Source: Chloroflexota bacterium
Lineage (GTDB): Bacteria; Chloroflexota; Dehalococcoidia; Tepidiformales; Tepidiformaceae
DNA: 64,000 nucleotides
Assembly (NCBI GenBank): GCA_026702615.1
Contig: JAPPBY010000036.1
Location: 1 to 64,000, forward strand
Reading direction: 5' to 3'
Of this stretch, positions 46,542 to 55,194 are shown piece by piece. Positions within the stretch are counted from its first letter, which is position 1. Each line of letters begins with the position of its first letter. The translations under genes and the position numbers were made by a program. The notes beneath the pieces are model-generated. The model had not been told where the DNA came from. It did not search any database and was given only the letters and a program-made list of their open reading frames with translations.

Positions 46542-46570
46542 TTGACAGGGCACACATTTCCTCACACAAT
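46542..46570 (+). promoter_or_regulatory. Promoter of the coiled-coil repeat gene
   Basis: Perfect TTGACA (46542-46547), 17-base spacer, CACAAT (46565-46570). The predicted start site lies about 20 bases before the GTG at 46596. Confidence 0.6.
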
Positions 46571-46595
46571 TGCCTTGAACAATCAGGGGTGGTGG

Positions 46596-46967
46596 GTGAC
46601 TGACGAACAATTCCAGGCGCTAAGCAGGTCGGTCGGAAATCTGGCGGTAGCGGTCGCCAACCTTCATTCCGATGTCGCGGACATGAAGGCCGATATCAGT
46701 ACCCTGAAGTCGGATGTCGGTACCCTGAAGGCCGATGTCGGTGGCCTGAAGGCCGACGTGGGTACCCTGAAGGCCGATGTCGCTGCCCTGAAGGATTGGG
46801 GCGAGAACCAGGTGATGCCGTTTCTGCGTCACTTCGACGACCGGCTTGCGGCTGTCGAGGGGCGGTTCTCGAACATCGAGGGTCGGCTCGCCACTTCGGA
46901 GATGCGGCAAGCGGTCATCGAGCAGATCGTCCACAAGGGGGACGGCCCCAGCCCCTTGCCGGCGTAG
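46596..46967 (+). CDS. Heptad-repeat coiled-coil protein
   Basis: 123 residues. About residues 20-66 form a regular coiled coil built of near-identical heptads (LKADVGT and variants), followed by a second amphipathic region (FDDRLAAVEGRFSNIEGRLATSE) and a short Pro-rich end. The pattern resembles small DUF1640/phage-fibre-like trimeric coiled coils. Function unknown. The frame opens far upstream in the shadow of another gene; GTG 46596 fits the promoter. Confidence 0.75.
   Translation: MTDEQFQALSRSVGNLAVAVANLHSDVADMKADISTLKSDVGTLKADVGGLKADVGTLKADVAALKDWGENQVMPFLRHFDDRLAAVEGRFSNIEGRLATSEMRQAVIEQIVHKGDGPSPLPA
46683..46796 (+). repeat. 21-bp tandem repeat encoding heptads
   Basis: Units start at 46683, 46704, 46725, 46746 and 46767 with a partial at 46788; each is close to CTGAAGGCCGATGTCGGTAC plus one base. 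One unit equals one coiled-coil heptad, so copy-number change lengthens the coil by one turn pair without frameshift. Confidence 0.9.
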
Positions 46968-47039
46968 CAGCCGCCCTATCGTTCTCATCCTCGTGCGGTT
47001 TCTGCCGCGTCTTCGCTATCCTGCCCGGCGGAGGCGCGT

Positions 47040-48776
47040 GTGAACGACCAGGTCGTCTTGATTACGGGCGCGTCGCGGGGTTTCGGGGCCGAGGCGGCGC
47101 GGCGCATCGCGGCGCGGGGGAACCGGGTGGTCGCGACAATGAGGAGTCCCGAGCGGGACGGCCCGGCGGTGGTGGCGGGGCTGGAGGACTGCATCACGGC
47201 GGTGCGGCTGGACGTGACCGACCCGGAAGGGGTCGAGCGGGTAGTGGGGGAGACGCTGGCCGGACACGGTCGCATCGACGTGCTCATCAACAACGCCGGG
47301 TACGGGCTCTACGGGCCGATCGAGGAGGTATCGGAGGAGCAGGTGTGGCGGCAGGTCGATACGAACGTGCTGGGGCAGTGGCGGCTGGCGAAGGCGGTAC
47401 TCCCTTCGATGCGGGCCCAGGGGGCGGGGAAGATCGTGAACGTGAGCTCGCTGGCGGGGCGGGTGCCAGGGGCATGGCTGGGCATGTATGCGGCGGTGAA
47501 GCACGGCGTCGAGGGGATGTCAGAGGCGCTTCGTTTCGAGGTGGGCCACACGGGCGTGCAGGTGTGCATCCTCGAGCCGGGGATGTACGTGAGCGACTGG
47601 CAGACCGGGAGCCTGGACGTGGCGGCGCCACAGCTCGAGGGCCGCAGCGCCTACCAGGAGACCGTTGAAGCGGCGCTGGCGAACTTCCGGGCGCGGGCGA
47701 AGACGCGCCCGGCCTCGGGTTCGGTGGGGGTGGCCATGACGGACATGGTGGAGCTGGAGCAACCGCTGCCGATGCGCTGGCCCGTTGGCGAGGACAGCAC
47801 GCACCTGATCGAGTCGAGGCTGAGCACGACGGAGGCAGGGTGGGAAGCGCTGCGGCGGGCACAGACCCTGCGGACGTGGCGGCGTCCCGGGGAGCAGGGC
47901 GGCGAGGAGCGCGACTGGGGCGGCGAGAGCATCGTGCTCATCACGGGAGCGTCGCGGGGCTTCGGGGCGGCAGCGGCGCGGGAGTGCGCGGCGCGGGGGA
48001 ACCTCGTGGCGGCCACGATGCGGAACGCCGAGCGGGACGGGGCGGCAGTGCGGGAGGGGTTCGAGGACCGCATCGAGACCTTCGCGCTGGACGTGACGGA
48101 CCCGGAGTCGGTCGCGGCAGGGGTGGAGGCGGCGGCGGAGCGGTTCGGGCGCATCGACGTGCTCGTGAACAACGCGGGCTACGGGCTCTACGGGCCGCTC
48201 GAGGACCTGAGCGAGGACGAGTGCCGGCGGCAGCTCGATACGAACCTGCTGGGACAGTGGCGGATGCAGCAGGCCGTGCTGCCGGGGATGCGGGAGCAGG
48301 GGTGGGGCAAGATCGTGAACGTCAGCTCGCTCTCGGGGCAGGTGCCGCGAGCGACACGGGGGATGTACGCGGCCTCGAAGTTCGCCGTGGAAGCAATGTC
48401 GGAGGCGCTGGCGGACGAGGTGGCGCCGTTCGGCGTGCAGGTAACCATCCTGCAGCCGGGCCAGTACCGGAGCGACTGGCAGACGAGCAGCCTCGACGTG
48501 TGCGCGGCGGTACGCGAGGGGCGCAGCGCGTATCAGCCGGGGATCGAGCGCAAGCTCGAGGAGTTCCGCGCGGTGGCGGCGACGCGGCCGGGGTCGGATG
48601 CGGTGGGGATGGCGATCACCGATGGGGTCCAGCTGCAGCAGCGGCTTCCGATGCGCTGGCCGCTGGGGGAGGACGCCCTGCGGCTCATCCCGGCGCGGCG
48701 GACGACGCCCGACGACGTGTGGGAGCGGGATCGCCGAGCCGAGGGGTGGGGGTTCACCATGGAGGACATGGCCTAG
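47040..48776 (+). CDS. Tandem fusion of two short-chain dehydrogenase domains
   Basis: 578 residues comprising two complete SDR domains in one frame (about 1-285 and 295-578). Each has its own ITGASRGFGA cofactor loop, NNAGYGLYGP, catalytic Ser in VNVSSL and Tyr-Lys (YAAVK in the first, YAASK in the second). The halves are clearly related, so this is an intragenic duplication or fusion. Both look catalytically competent. GTG start with GGAGG seven bases upstream. Substrates unknown; classical SDRs are single-domain dimers or tetramers, so this may be a covalent dimer. Confidence 0.88.
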   Translation: MNDQVVLITGASRGFGAEAARRIAARGNRVVATMRSPERDGPAVVAGLEDCITAVRLDVTDPEGVERVVGETLAGHGRIDVLINNAGYGLYGPIEEVSEEQVWRQVDTNVLGQWRLAKAVLPSMRAQGAGKIVNVSSLAGRVPGAWLGMYAAVKHGVEGMSEALRFEVGHTGVQVCILEPGMYVSDWQTGSLDVAAPQLEGRSAYQETVEAALANFRARAKTRPASGSVGVAMTDMVELEQPLPMRWPVGEDSTHLIESRLSTTEAGWEALRRAQTLRTWRRPGEQGGEERDWGGESIVLITGASRGFGAAAARECAARGNLVAATMRNAERDGAAVREGFEDRIETFALDVTDPESVAAGVEAAAERFGRIDVLVNNAGYGLYGPLEDLSEDECRRQLDTNLLGQWRMQQAVLPGMREQGWGKIVNVSSLSGQVPRATRGMYAASKFAVEAMSEALADEVAPFGVQVTILQPGQYRSDWQTSSLDVCAAVREGRSAYQPGIERKLEEFRAVAATRPGSDAVGMAITDGVQLQQRLPMRWPLGEDALRLIPARRTTPDDVWERDRRAEGWGFTMEDMA

Positions 48777-48780
48777 GGCG

Positions 48781-50106
48781 CTACGGGGCGGCGAGCCGGA
48801 AGATACCGCGGAAGGTCACGAAATAGAGCTCGCCGTCGGCATCCTCGGCGAAGGACACGGCTTCGATCGGGCCCTTGTCCCAGAGCACAACGGGCTCGAC
48901 AAAGCCTCGGGTGGCGGCGGTTTCGGCGTGGATGGCCGTGATGTGCCCGGTGCAGTAGTCGGTGTACACGTACCAGCCGTACAGGGCGGGGATGGCCTCG
49001 CCACGGTAGACGAGCCCCCCCGTGATGGAGCAACCGACGGCGTGGGAGTATTCCCAGACGGGGAGGATGAGGCCGCTGCGGTCGCAGCCCGTCTCGGGAT
49101 AGAAGCAGCGAGAACCCTCCATGGTCTTCCAGCCGTAGTTCCCTCCCCGCTCGATGATGCTGACCTCTTCGACGTCGTTCTGGCCGACGTCGCCTGCCCA
49201 GAGGAGGCCGGTCTCGCGGTCAAAGCTCATGCGCCAGGGGTTTCGCAGGCCGTAGGCCCAGATCTCGGGGAGAACGCCATCCTGGTCGAGGAAGGGGTTG
49301 TCGGGGGGGATGGCGTAGGGCTCGTCCCTGGTGGCGTTGCGCACGTCGATGCGGATGATCGTGCTGAGGTGGGTTCGGAGGTTCTGGCCGTGGCCGTGGG
49401 GGTCGTTGGCGGCGCCCCCGTCGCCGAGGCCGAGGTAGAGCATGCCGTCAGGTCCGAAGAGGACGGTGCCGCCGTTGTGATTGACGTACGGCTGACCGAC
49501 CTCGAAGAGGGTCAACTCGCTGGCGGGATCGAACGCGAACGTCTCGCCCTGGCCGGTCGTGGCAAAGCGCGAGAGGCGGCTCACGCCTCGCGGTTCGGCC
49601 GCGCTGTAGAAGGCGTAGACGTAGCCGTTCGTACGGAAATCCGGGTCGAGGGCGATGGACAGCAGGCCATCCTCATTGCAGCACGCGGTGCTCTCGCGCT
49701 GGTCGTGGACGGTGTGCGGGGCGTCGTAGGGGCCACCTGGGGGAACGCCGAGGACGCGCCCCTCCTGCAGGACGATCAGGACGAGGTTCTGGGCAGGGAG
49801 GTGGACGAGGTCGATGGGGCGCTCGTACTCGGGGAGGCCGGGGAAGGCGGGGACGAGGACGGCAGCGGGGGGCTCGGCCGGTCGGTCGGGGGTCTCGGTC
49901 GGGTCGGGCGACGGGCTGGCGACAGCCGCCGTTCCCGTGGCGTCGGGAGTGGCGGCGGCGGTTGAGGCGGGTTCGGGCGAGGGTGAGGGCGCGCCGGTTG
50001 CCGGAGGCGTCCGGTCCGGCATGGACGAACCGCCGCAGGCCAGCAGGACGGCCCCTGCAAACAGGCCCGCGGCGAGCAGAAGCGGTCGCCGAGGGCCAGG
50101 GGTCAT
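48781..50106 (-). CDS. PQQ-dependent sugar dehydrogenase-like lipoprotein
   Basis: 441-residue secreted lipoprotein of the glucose/sorbosone dehydrogenase family (six-bladed propeller). The N-terminus has a signal peptide with lipobox LLAC (Cys about 24), then a Ser/Pro/Thr-rich linker to residue 80. The propeller shows NEDGLLSIALDPDF, NHNGGTVLFGPDGMLYLGLGDGG, YGLRNPWRMSFD, GDVGQNDVEEV and NYGWKTMEG. Identity of the sugar or whether PQQ binds is not known. ATG overlaps the upstream aminotransferase stop (ATGA). Confidence 0.9.
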   Translation of the reverse strand: MTPGPRRPLLLAAGLFAGAVLLACGGSSMPDRTPPATGAPSPSPEPASTAAATPDATGTAAVASPSPDPTETPDRPAEPPAAVLVPAFPGLPEYERPIDLVHLPAQNLVLIVLQEGRVLGVPPGGPYDAPHTVHDQRESTACCNEDGLLSIALDPDFRTNGYVYAFYSAAEPRGVSRLSRFATTGQGETFAFDPASELTLFEVGQPYVNHNGGTVLFGPDGMLYLGLGDGGAANDPHGHGQNLRTHLSTIIRIDVRNATRDEPYAIPPDNPFLDQDGVLPEIWAYGLRNPWRMSFDRETGLLWAGDVGQNDVEEVSIIERGGNYGWKTMEGSRCFYPETGCDRSGLILPVWEYSHAVGCSITGGLVYRGEAIPALYGWYVYTDYCTGHITAIHAETAATRGFVEPVVLWDKGPIEAVSFAEDADGELYFVTFRGIFRLAAP

Positions 50107-51278
50107 GAGTCGAGGCGGGAGGCAGCCACGTCGAGCGCGGCACCGACATCTGCCTGAAACCCGTGCTCGCGCAGCAGCCGGCCAAGGGACGCCAGGAAGA
50201 AGAGCACGTTGCCGGCGGTCGACGACTCGCCCATGAGACCCACTCGCCAGATGCGACCGCCGAGCTCCCCGATGCCGCCGCCTACCTCGATGCCGAAGCG
50301 CTGCAGAAGGGCGCCGCGGATGTCGGTATCGGTGATGCCTTCCGGGATGCGCACGGTGGTGAGGACGGGGAGGCGGTGGTCGGCATCGGCGTGGAGGGTT
50401 AGGCCCATCGCCTCAAGCCCGGCCTGGAGGGCGCGGCCGTTGCTCTCGTGGCGGTGCCAGCGGGCCTCGAGACCCTCCTCGAGGACGAGCGCGAGGGCGC
50501 GGTGGAGGGCGTAGGTCATGGAGATGGGGGAGGTGTGGTGGTAAGCGCGACGGCTGTCCCAGTAGGCCTCGAGGAGGTTGAGGTCCAGGTACCAGCTGTT
50601 GGAGGGCGCCTCGCGGGCCTGGATGGCGCTCCAGGCGGCGGGGGAGAGGGTGACGGGGGAGGCGCCGGGAGGCGCGGAGAGGCACTTCTGCGTGCCCGAA
50701 TAGGCGGCATCAACGCCCCACTCGTCGATCTCGACGGGGACGCCGCCGAGGGAGGTGACGCAGTCGAGAAGCAGCAGGGCGCCGTGCTCCTTGCAGAGCG
50801 CGGAGATGGCTTCGACGGGCTGGCGGACGCCGGTGGACGTCTCGGCGTGGACGACCGCGACAAGCTTGGTGGGGGCGGCGCGGAGCTCGCGCTCGATGGC
50901 CTCGGGGGGAATGGGGGAGCCCCAGGGGGCGGTGACGATGGTGACCTCCGCGCCGGTGCGGGCAGCCATCTGGGAGATGCGATCGCCGAAGTAGCCGCAG
51001 ATGCCGATGATGGCGCGGTCGCCCGGCTGGAGCAGGTTCATGACGGTCGCTTCCATGCCACTGGTGCCCGTGCCGGGCGTGGCGAGGGTGACCTCGTTCT
51101 CGGTGCGGAGCACCTGGCGCATCATCTGCTGGCACTCGTCCATGATGCGGATGAACTCGGGGTCGAGGTGGCCCAGGAGCGGGAGACCCATGGCGGCAAG
51201 CACGCTCGTATCGGCGCCGCTGGGGCCGGGGCCCATGAGGACGCGCTTGGGGGGATCAAGGGAAGGAATCTCGGTCAT
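50103..51278 (-). CDS. Class V aminotransferase (alanine/serine-glyoxylate type)
   Basis: 391-residue PLP enzyme. The N-terminus LMGPGPSGADTSVL is typical of alanine-glyoxylate/serine-glyoxylate transaminases; LATPGTGTSGMEATVMNLLQPGD binds the cofactor phosphate, LLLDCVTSLGG carries the PLP-binding Asp, and SGTQKCLSAPPG carries the Schiff-base Lys. ATG 51278 has TAGCAT six bases upstream (leaderless). Followed by the PQQ-type lipoprotein gene with ATGA overlap. The substrate pair is not certain. Confidence 0.92.
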   Translation of the reverse strand: MTEIPSLDPPKRVLMGPGPSGADTSVLAAMGLPLLGHLDPEFIRIMDECQQMMRQVLRTENEVTLATPGTGTSGMEATVMNLLQPGDRAIIGICGYFGDRISQMAARTGAEVTIVTAPWGSPIPPEAIERELRAAPTKLVAVVHAETSTGVRQPVEAISALCKEHGALLLLDCVTSLGGVPVEIDEWGVDAAYSGTQKCLSAPPGASPVTLSPAAWSAIQAREAPSNSWYLDLNLLEAYWDSRRAYHHTSPISMTYALHRALALVLEEGLEARWHRHESNGRALQAGLEAMGLTLHADADHRLPVLTTVRIPEGITDTDIRGALLQRFGIEVGGGIGELGGRIWRVGLMGESSTAGNVLFFLASLGRLLREHGFQADVGAALDVAASRLDS

Positions 51279-51315
51279 TGGCCCATGCTAACGGCTGGGC
51301 CTGCTACGGAATCCT

Positions 51316-52095
51316 CTACGGGCCCTCGCTCACAGCGATGAAGACGCCGCGACCGGGCTCCTGCTCAACACCGGCGGTGGGGGCCTGCTCGAAGACCGTT
51401 CCGCGGGGGTACTGCTCGTTGCGGTCCGTCACGACGGTCACAACGAAGCCGGCCTCCTCGACGGCACGGCGGGCGATGTCCTCCGGCTGGCCAATGACGT
51501 CGGGCACGACGCCGCGCTGGACGTCGAGGCCACTGGCGGCGGTATCCGCCGTGGCTTCGGAGGTGGCTGCGGAGGTAGTGGTGGCGGGGGTGAGCGACCC
51601 GTCGCCGTTCCCGCCGCCAAGGTTGGCAATGACGATCGCGAGGACGACGACGAGCGCAGTGACGCCGACGGCGATGGCGGCGATGACCCCGGTTCGGGCG
51701 AAGGAGGTGGGGCCGGCGCCGATGCGGCGGGTGGGGATGGCGACACCGATATCGACGCCGATCATGGGTTCTTCGGGGACGCGCGAGCCGAAGAGGGCGG
51801 AGGGGCCGCGACCGGAGCGGTCTTCCTGGCTCGGCGGGCGGGAGGGGGAGCCTGGCGGGGGCGTGTCCTGGGGAAAGCGCGCCAGCAGCGGGGCCGTCTC
51901 GACACCAAGGTACTGGGAGTAGGAGCGGAGGAAGCCTCGTGCGTAGACGGGCGCGGGGATGATGTCGAAGCGCTCATCCTCGAGGGCCTGGAGGTAGCGG
52001 CGGGATATCCGGGTATCGCGCTCGGCGTCTTCGAGGGAAAGGCCGCGCTGCTCGCGAGCCCCGATCAGCCGCTCACCGATGCCGAGGCCGCTCAT
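51316..52095 (-). CDS. RodZ-like protein: HTH, membrane segment and PASTA domain
   Basis: 259 residues. Residues about 5-70 form a helix-turn-helix (GERLIGAREQRGLSLEDAERDT, RYLQALEDERFDIIPAPVYARGFLRSY), as in RodZ; a membrane helix lies near 140-163; residues about 195-258 form one PASTA domain (VPDVIGQPEDIARRAVEEAGF...). PASTA domains bind peptidoglycan or beta-lactam-like ligands, so a cell-envelope role is likely. ATG 52095 is preceded by CTGGAG. Confidence 0.85.
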   Translation of the reverse strand: MSGLGIGERLIGAREQRGLSLEDAERDTRISRRYLQALEDERFDIIPAPVYARGFLRSYSQYLGVETAPLLARFPQDTPPPGSPSRPPSQEDRSGRGPSALFGSRVPEEPMIGVDIGVAIPTRRIGAGPTSFARTGVIAAIAVGVTALVVVLAIVIANLGGGNGDGSLTPATTTSAATSEATADTAASGLDVQRGVVPDVIGQPEDIARRAVEEAGFVVTVVTDRNEQYPRGTVFEQAPTAGVEQEPGRGVFIAVSEGP

Positions 52096-52186
52096 CGCGC
52101 CACTCCAGAGAGGGGACGGTAACACTCAGGGGCAAGGGGAGCCAAACACCGGAAGCGGGCTCGCCGCTGGGAGATCTGAATGTGTT

Positions 52187-53080
52187 TCAGCTCACGGTGA
52201 AGGTGTCGAGCTGGTGGCGCTTCACCTCGGCCATGACCTTCGCGCCGACGGCCTCATCGGGCTCGACGACAGGGAGGCGGGGGGCGCCGATATCGACGCC
52301 AAGCTGGCGGAGGACGTAGCGGATGGTGCTGGGGCTGCCGTTGAGGAAGCACGCATCGGTGAGGGGCACGAGCGGGCGGTGGATGTCGGCGGCGGCGGCG
52401 AGGTCGCCGGCGAGGACGTGATCGAGCATGGCGCGCTGGCGACCCGCGACGATGTGAGCGGTGACGCTGATGGCCCCGTAGGCGCCCATGCACCAGAGGT
52501 GGAAGTTGTCGTTGTCGTTGCCGCTCCAGATGCGGAAGTCGGGCTTCGCCTCCAGCACGCGGGCGGTCGCGTGGAGGTCGCCGTTGGCCTCCTTGTTGCC
52601 GGCGATGTTGGGAATCTCGGCAAGCTGCAGGAGCGTATCGACGGTGAGGTTGACGCCGGTGCGGCCGGGCACGTTGTAGACGATGACGGGGAGGCTGGTG
52701 CTTTCGGCGATCTGGCGGAAGTGCTCGATGATGCCGGCCTGAGGGGGACGCAGGTAGTAGGGGGCAACGGCGAGGATGGCGTCCGCGCCGGCGGCCTCGG
52801 CGCGCTTCGCGAGCTTGACGGAGTGGTGGGTGTCGTTGGTGCCGGCGCCGGCGACGACGGTGCCGCCATCGCCAAGCTCCTGCTTGGTCTCCTCCCAGAG
52901 GCGAGCCTTCTCGTCGTCGCTCAGGAGGGGGGACTCGCCGGTGGTGCCGGTCACGACGACGCCCTCGTTTCCGGCGCGGACGAGGGAGGCGGCGAGGCGG
53001 CGGGCGAGGGCGTAATCGACCTCGCCCCCAGCGGTGTAGGGGGTAACCATGGCGGTAAGGAGTCGGCCGATCGTGGACAT
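52187..53080 (-). CDS. dapA: 4-hydroxy-tetrahydrodipicolinate synthase
   Basis: 297-residue class I aldolase of lysine/diaminopimelate synthesis. The pyruvate-binding segment VVTGTTGESPLLSDDE, YYLRPPQAGIIEHF, VYNVPGRTGVNL and the Schiff-base lysine in IAGNKEANGDL are all visible. ATG 53080 has GGAG seven bases upstream; the frame opens earlier without support. Single gene between the RodZ-like and the dCTP deaminase genes. A related N-acetylneuraminate lyase or aldolase role is a minor alternative. Confidence 0.93.
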   Translation of the reverse strand: MSTIGRLLTAMVTPYTAGGEVDYALARRLAASLVRAGNEGVVVTGTTGESPLLSDDEKARLWEETKQELGDGGTVVAGAGTNDTHHSVKLAKRAEAAGADAILAVAPYYLRPPQAGIIEHFRQIAESTSLPVIVYNVPGRTGVNLTVDTLLQLAEIPNIAGNKEANGDLHATARVLEAKPDFRIWSGNDNDNFHLWCMGAYGAISVTAHIVAGRQRAMLDHVLAGDLAAAADIHRPLVPLTDACFLNGSPSTIRYVLRQLGVDIGAPRLPVVEPDEAVGAKVMAEVKRHQLDTFTVS

Positions 53081-53154
53081 GATGCGCTCCAAAACGTGAA
53101 CGCTCAGTCTATCGCTCCGGAGGCGGGAGCGGCACCGGCAGGGGGGTGGGGAGG

Positions 53155-54363
53155 CTAGAAACGCAGGGGGAGCTGGCCCCACGAACGGAAATGCTTGCTG
53201 AGGAAGCGCCACTGGCGCTCGTCGCCGTAGTGCGAGCCCGCATCGCGGCCGTAGAGACGGTCGGGCGGGCCGGCGAGCTGCTGGTAGCGGAGGGTGGCGA
53301 CCTCCTGGCCGTCTTCGAGCATGAAGGGCACGTCGTGGGCGCGCACCTCAAGGACGGCGGGGAGCCCATTGGGGACGCCAGCGCCGAAGCCGGGGTCGAA
53401 GAACCCGGCGTAGTGGGTGCGGAGCTCGCCGCTGGTCGGGTCGAAGGGGACCATCTCGGCGGCGAGCTCGGCGGGGATGGCGATCTGCTCCCGGGAGCGG
53501 AGGAGATAGAACTCCTCGGGTTCGAGCACGAGCTGGTTGGCGGGCCAGATCGCTTCCCAGAACTCGCGTGGGTCGTGGTCCCTGTTTGCCAGGTCGAGGA
53601 GGGAGCTGTTGCGCCTCGCCTTGAAGCCGACGGGCATGACCCCGCCGTCGCCGTCCCCGGCGTCGGGCTCATCGGGTGAGGGGCGAAGCTGGATCCGCAC
53701 AGTCTCGGGGGCGGACGGGGGGAGGGCGGGGGGAGCGTCACCACCGGAGGGGTCCTCGACAATGAAGCGCAACTGGTTGAGGGCCATGCCGGCGTGCACC
53801 TTCACGAGGAACGAGCGGGAGAACACCTCGAGCCAGAGGGCGCCCTCGTAGCCGGGAGCGATGTCGTCGAAGCGGTGGGAGTAGTCGGTGACGACGCGGG
53901 TGAAGATGTCGACGCGGCCGGTGGAGCTCTTGGGGTTGGTGAAGGCGCGGACGTTGTCGGGCAGCCGGAGGCCCTCCATGAGCGGGATCAGGTAGGGGCG
54001 CTTCGGTTCGAGGATGCCGCCGTTGCGAATGTCGATGCCCTTGTCGATCTGGAGGTCCGTGAGGCGCTCGCGGACGGTGCAGTCGCCTGGGAGGAAGCTG
54101 GAGCCAATGCGGAAGGCAGTAGGGCCGAGGAGGAGGTCTAGGCTGGCGGGCTGGAAGCCGCTCTCGGGAATCTCGACGGCGGTGGTGGTGAGGATGCCGA
54201 GGCGCTCCGCTTCCCGCAGGGTCTGGCGGGGGACGACGCCGGGGCGCAGGCTCCAGGTCTCGGGCCAGACGGGCTCCGCGGGAGGCGGCGGGCACCACGG
54301 GGCAGCAGCCTGCTCCCCCTCGGTAGGCTCGATCTGGTGGGACACGTCCACTCCCTCAGACAT
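53155..54363 (-). CDS. dcd: 2'-deoxycytidine 5'-triphosphate deaminase (two-domain DCD)
   Basis: 402-residue member of the long two-domain dCTP deaminase family, as in Alphaproteobacteria. First half: PASLDLLLGPTAFRIGSSFL, TNPKSSTGRVDIFTRVV and GYEGALWLEVF; second half repeats a DCD/dUTPase-type fold with EEFYLLRSREQIAIP and FFDPGFGAG. It supplies dUTP/dUMP for thymidylate synthesis, which in this window is made by ThyX. Start ATG 54363; no strong ribosome-binding site. Confidence 0.9.
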   Translation of the reverse strand: MSEGVDVSHQIEPTEGEQAAAPWCPPPPAEPVWPETWSLRPGVVPRQTLREAERLGILTTTAVEIPESGFQPASLDLLLGPTAFRIGSSFLPGDCTVRERLTDLQIDKGIDIRNGGILEPKRPYLIPLMEGLRLPDNVRAFTNPKSSTGRVDIFTRVVTDYSHRFDDIAPGYEGALWLEVFSRSFLVKVHAGMALNQLRFIVEDPSGGDAPPALPPSAPETVRIQLRPSPDEPDAGDGDGGVMPVGFKARRNSSLLDLANRDHDPREFWEAIWPANQLVLEPEEFYLLRSREQIAIPAELAAEMVPFDPTSGELRTHYAGFFDPGFGAGVPNGLPAVLEVRAHDVPFMLEDGQEVATLRYQQLAGPPDRLYGRDAGSHYGDERQWRFLSKHFRSWGQLPLRF

Positions 54364-54434
54364 GCCGGGCGAGTGTAAGACCGCGGCACTCCGTAACCGC
54401 GACGAAAGCTAAAGCTTCTGCGTCTTCCTGCAGG

Positions 54435-54773
54435 TCAGCCCTCCGCGGCGGCCCGGCGCTCCCGCGCCTCGATGGAGTAGGGCAACTCGTTCATGAACTC
54501 GAGCTCCTCCTCTTCGAGGCAATCGCCGAGGCCCTTCGACCATTCACTGAATTCCGGATCCTTGCCGGCGACCTCGAGCACGGACCGAACGGCGTTGGCG
54601 TCGGGCATCTCCCAGAGGTCGTAGCAGCGGTTCAGGCGGCCGATGCTGTTCTGGTAGGCGCCGTGCAGGCGCCAGCCGTTCTTTTCGAGGACGGGCACGA
54701 GGTGCGACATGATCTCCTGGAATTCCTGGGTCTTGCCGTACTTGCACTCCAGGCGAACGAGCATGAAAGGCAT
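54435..54773 (-). CDS. NIPSNAP-like dimeric alpha-beta barrel protein
   Basis: 112 residues with one ferredoxin-like fold: an initial LVRLECKYGKTQEFQEIM helix, a WRLHGAYQNSIGRLNRCYDLWEMPDANAV middle (split by turns) and an acidic C-terminal helix. Resembles NIPSNAP/ABM-type small oxidoreductase-like proteins, with unknown function. It starts 40 bases after the SelW-like selenoprotein gene on the same strand, so the two may be co-transcribed. Confidence 0.75.
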   Translation of the reverse strand: MPFMLVRLECKYGKTQEFQEIMSHLVPVLEKNGWRLHGAYQNSIGRLNRCYDLWEMPDANAVRSVLEVAGKDPEFSEWSKGLGDCLEEEELEFMNELPYSIEARERRAAAEG

Positions 54774-54813
54774 TTGGGAAACCTCCGGTTTCGCGCTTTG
54801 CTGTTGGCCTTAA

Positions 54814-55065
54814 CTACGGGAGTCGGGCGGCGATTGCATCCTCCAGCTCCTGGATCTCGGGGAAGCGGCCCTCTGCCTGCTTCGAGTAAACGAGGTCGCC
54901 ATCGACCTGGACCTCGAAGGCGCCGGATTCGCCGGGGATGAGGGTGAGGGAGGCGGTTTGCTCGGCGAACTTGGCGAGGAGTTCCTGGGCCGTCCACGCG
55001 GCCCGCGCGGTGTAGTCTCAGGGGACGCAGTATTCGATCGAGATCGCCAGGTTGTGCTGAGCCAT
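54814..55065 (-). CDS. SelW/Rdx-family selenoprotein with CxxU motif
   Basis: 83 residues when the TGA at 55018-55020 is read as selenocysteine. The product begins MAQHNLAISIEYCVP, then Sec16, then DYTARAAWTAQELL, and later GESGAFEVQVDGDLVYSK and EGRFPEIQELEDAI. Cys13-x-x-Sec16 after the first strand is the invariant redox motif of SelW/SelT/SelH (Rdx) thioredoxin-like proteins, and GxFEVxVDGxLVYSK is their second conserved block. GGAGGT seven bases upstream supports the ATG at 55065. A hairpin (54987-55004) follows the UGA. It is divergent from the UGSC gene and upstream of the NIPSNAP-like gene. Confidence 0.9.
54987..55004 (-). promoter_or_regulatory. Candidate bacterial SECIS hairpin in the SelW-like gene
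   Basis: On the minus strand GGGCC (55004-55000) and GGCCC (54991-54987) form a 5-bp stem with an eight-base loop GCGTGGAC starting 18 bases after the UGA. An alternative stem closer to the UGA (CCGCG with CGCG and a bulged T) also exists. Confidence 0.45.
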
Positions 55066-55156
55066 GGGAAGCACCTCCATGTCGGGGCTGTTAGCTGTTG
55101 GCCCCCGGCTATCGGACCTACGGCCAGTGTAGCGTCCTGAGCGGTGGGAGCGGGGC

Positions 55157-55162
55157 TATAAT
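55157..55162 (+). promoter_or_regulatory. Consensus -10 box of the UGSC selenoprotein gene
   Basis: Perfect TATAAT 32 bases before the ATG at 55195. No clear -35 at 17 bases upstream. It is the best -10 match seen in the window, and the transcript would have a leader with GGGGAGGG as ribosome-binding site. Confidence 0.5.
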
Positions 55163-55194
55163 CAGGCCACTCGCGGACTCCCGGGGAGGGCCCC

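Noticed and set aside
46683-46796. Short tandem repeats considered as a CRISPR array
   Set aside because: Units are contiguous 21-base coding repeats with no spacers and lie inside a protein gene.
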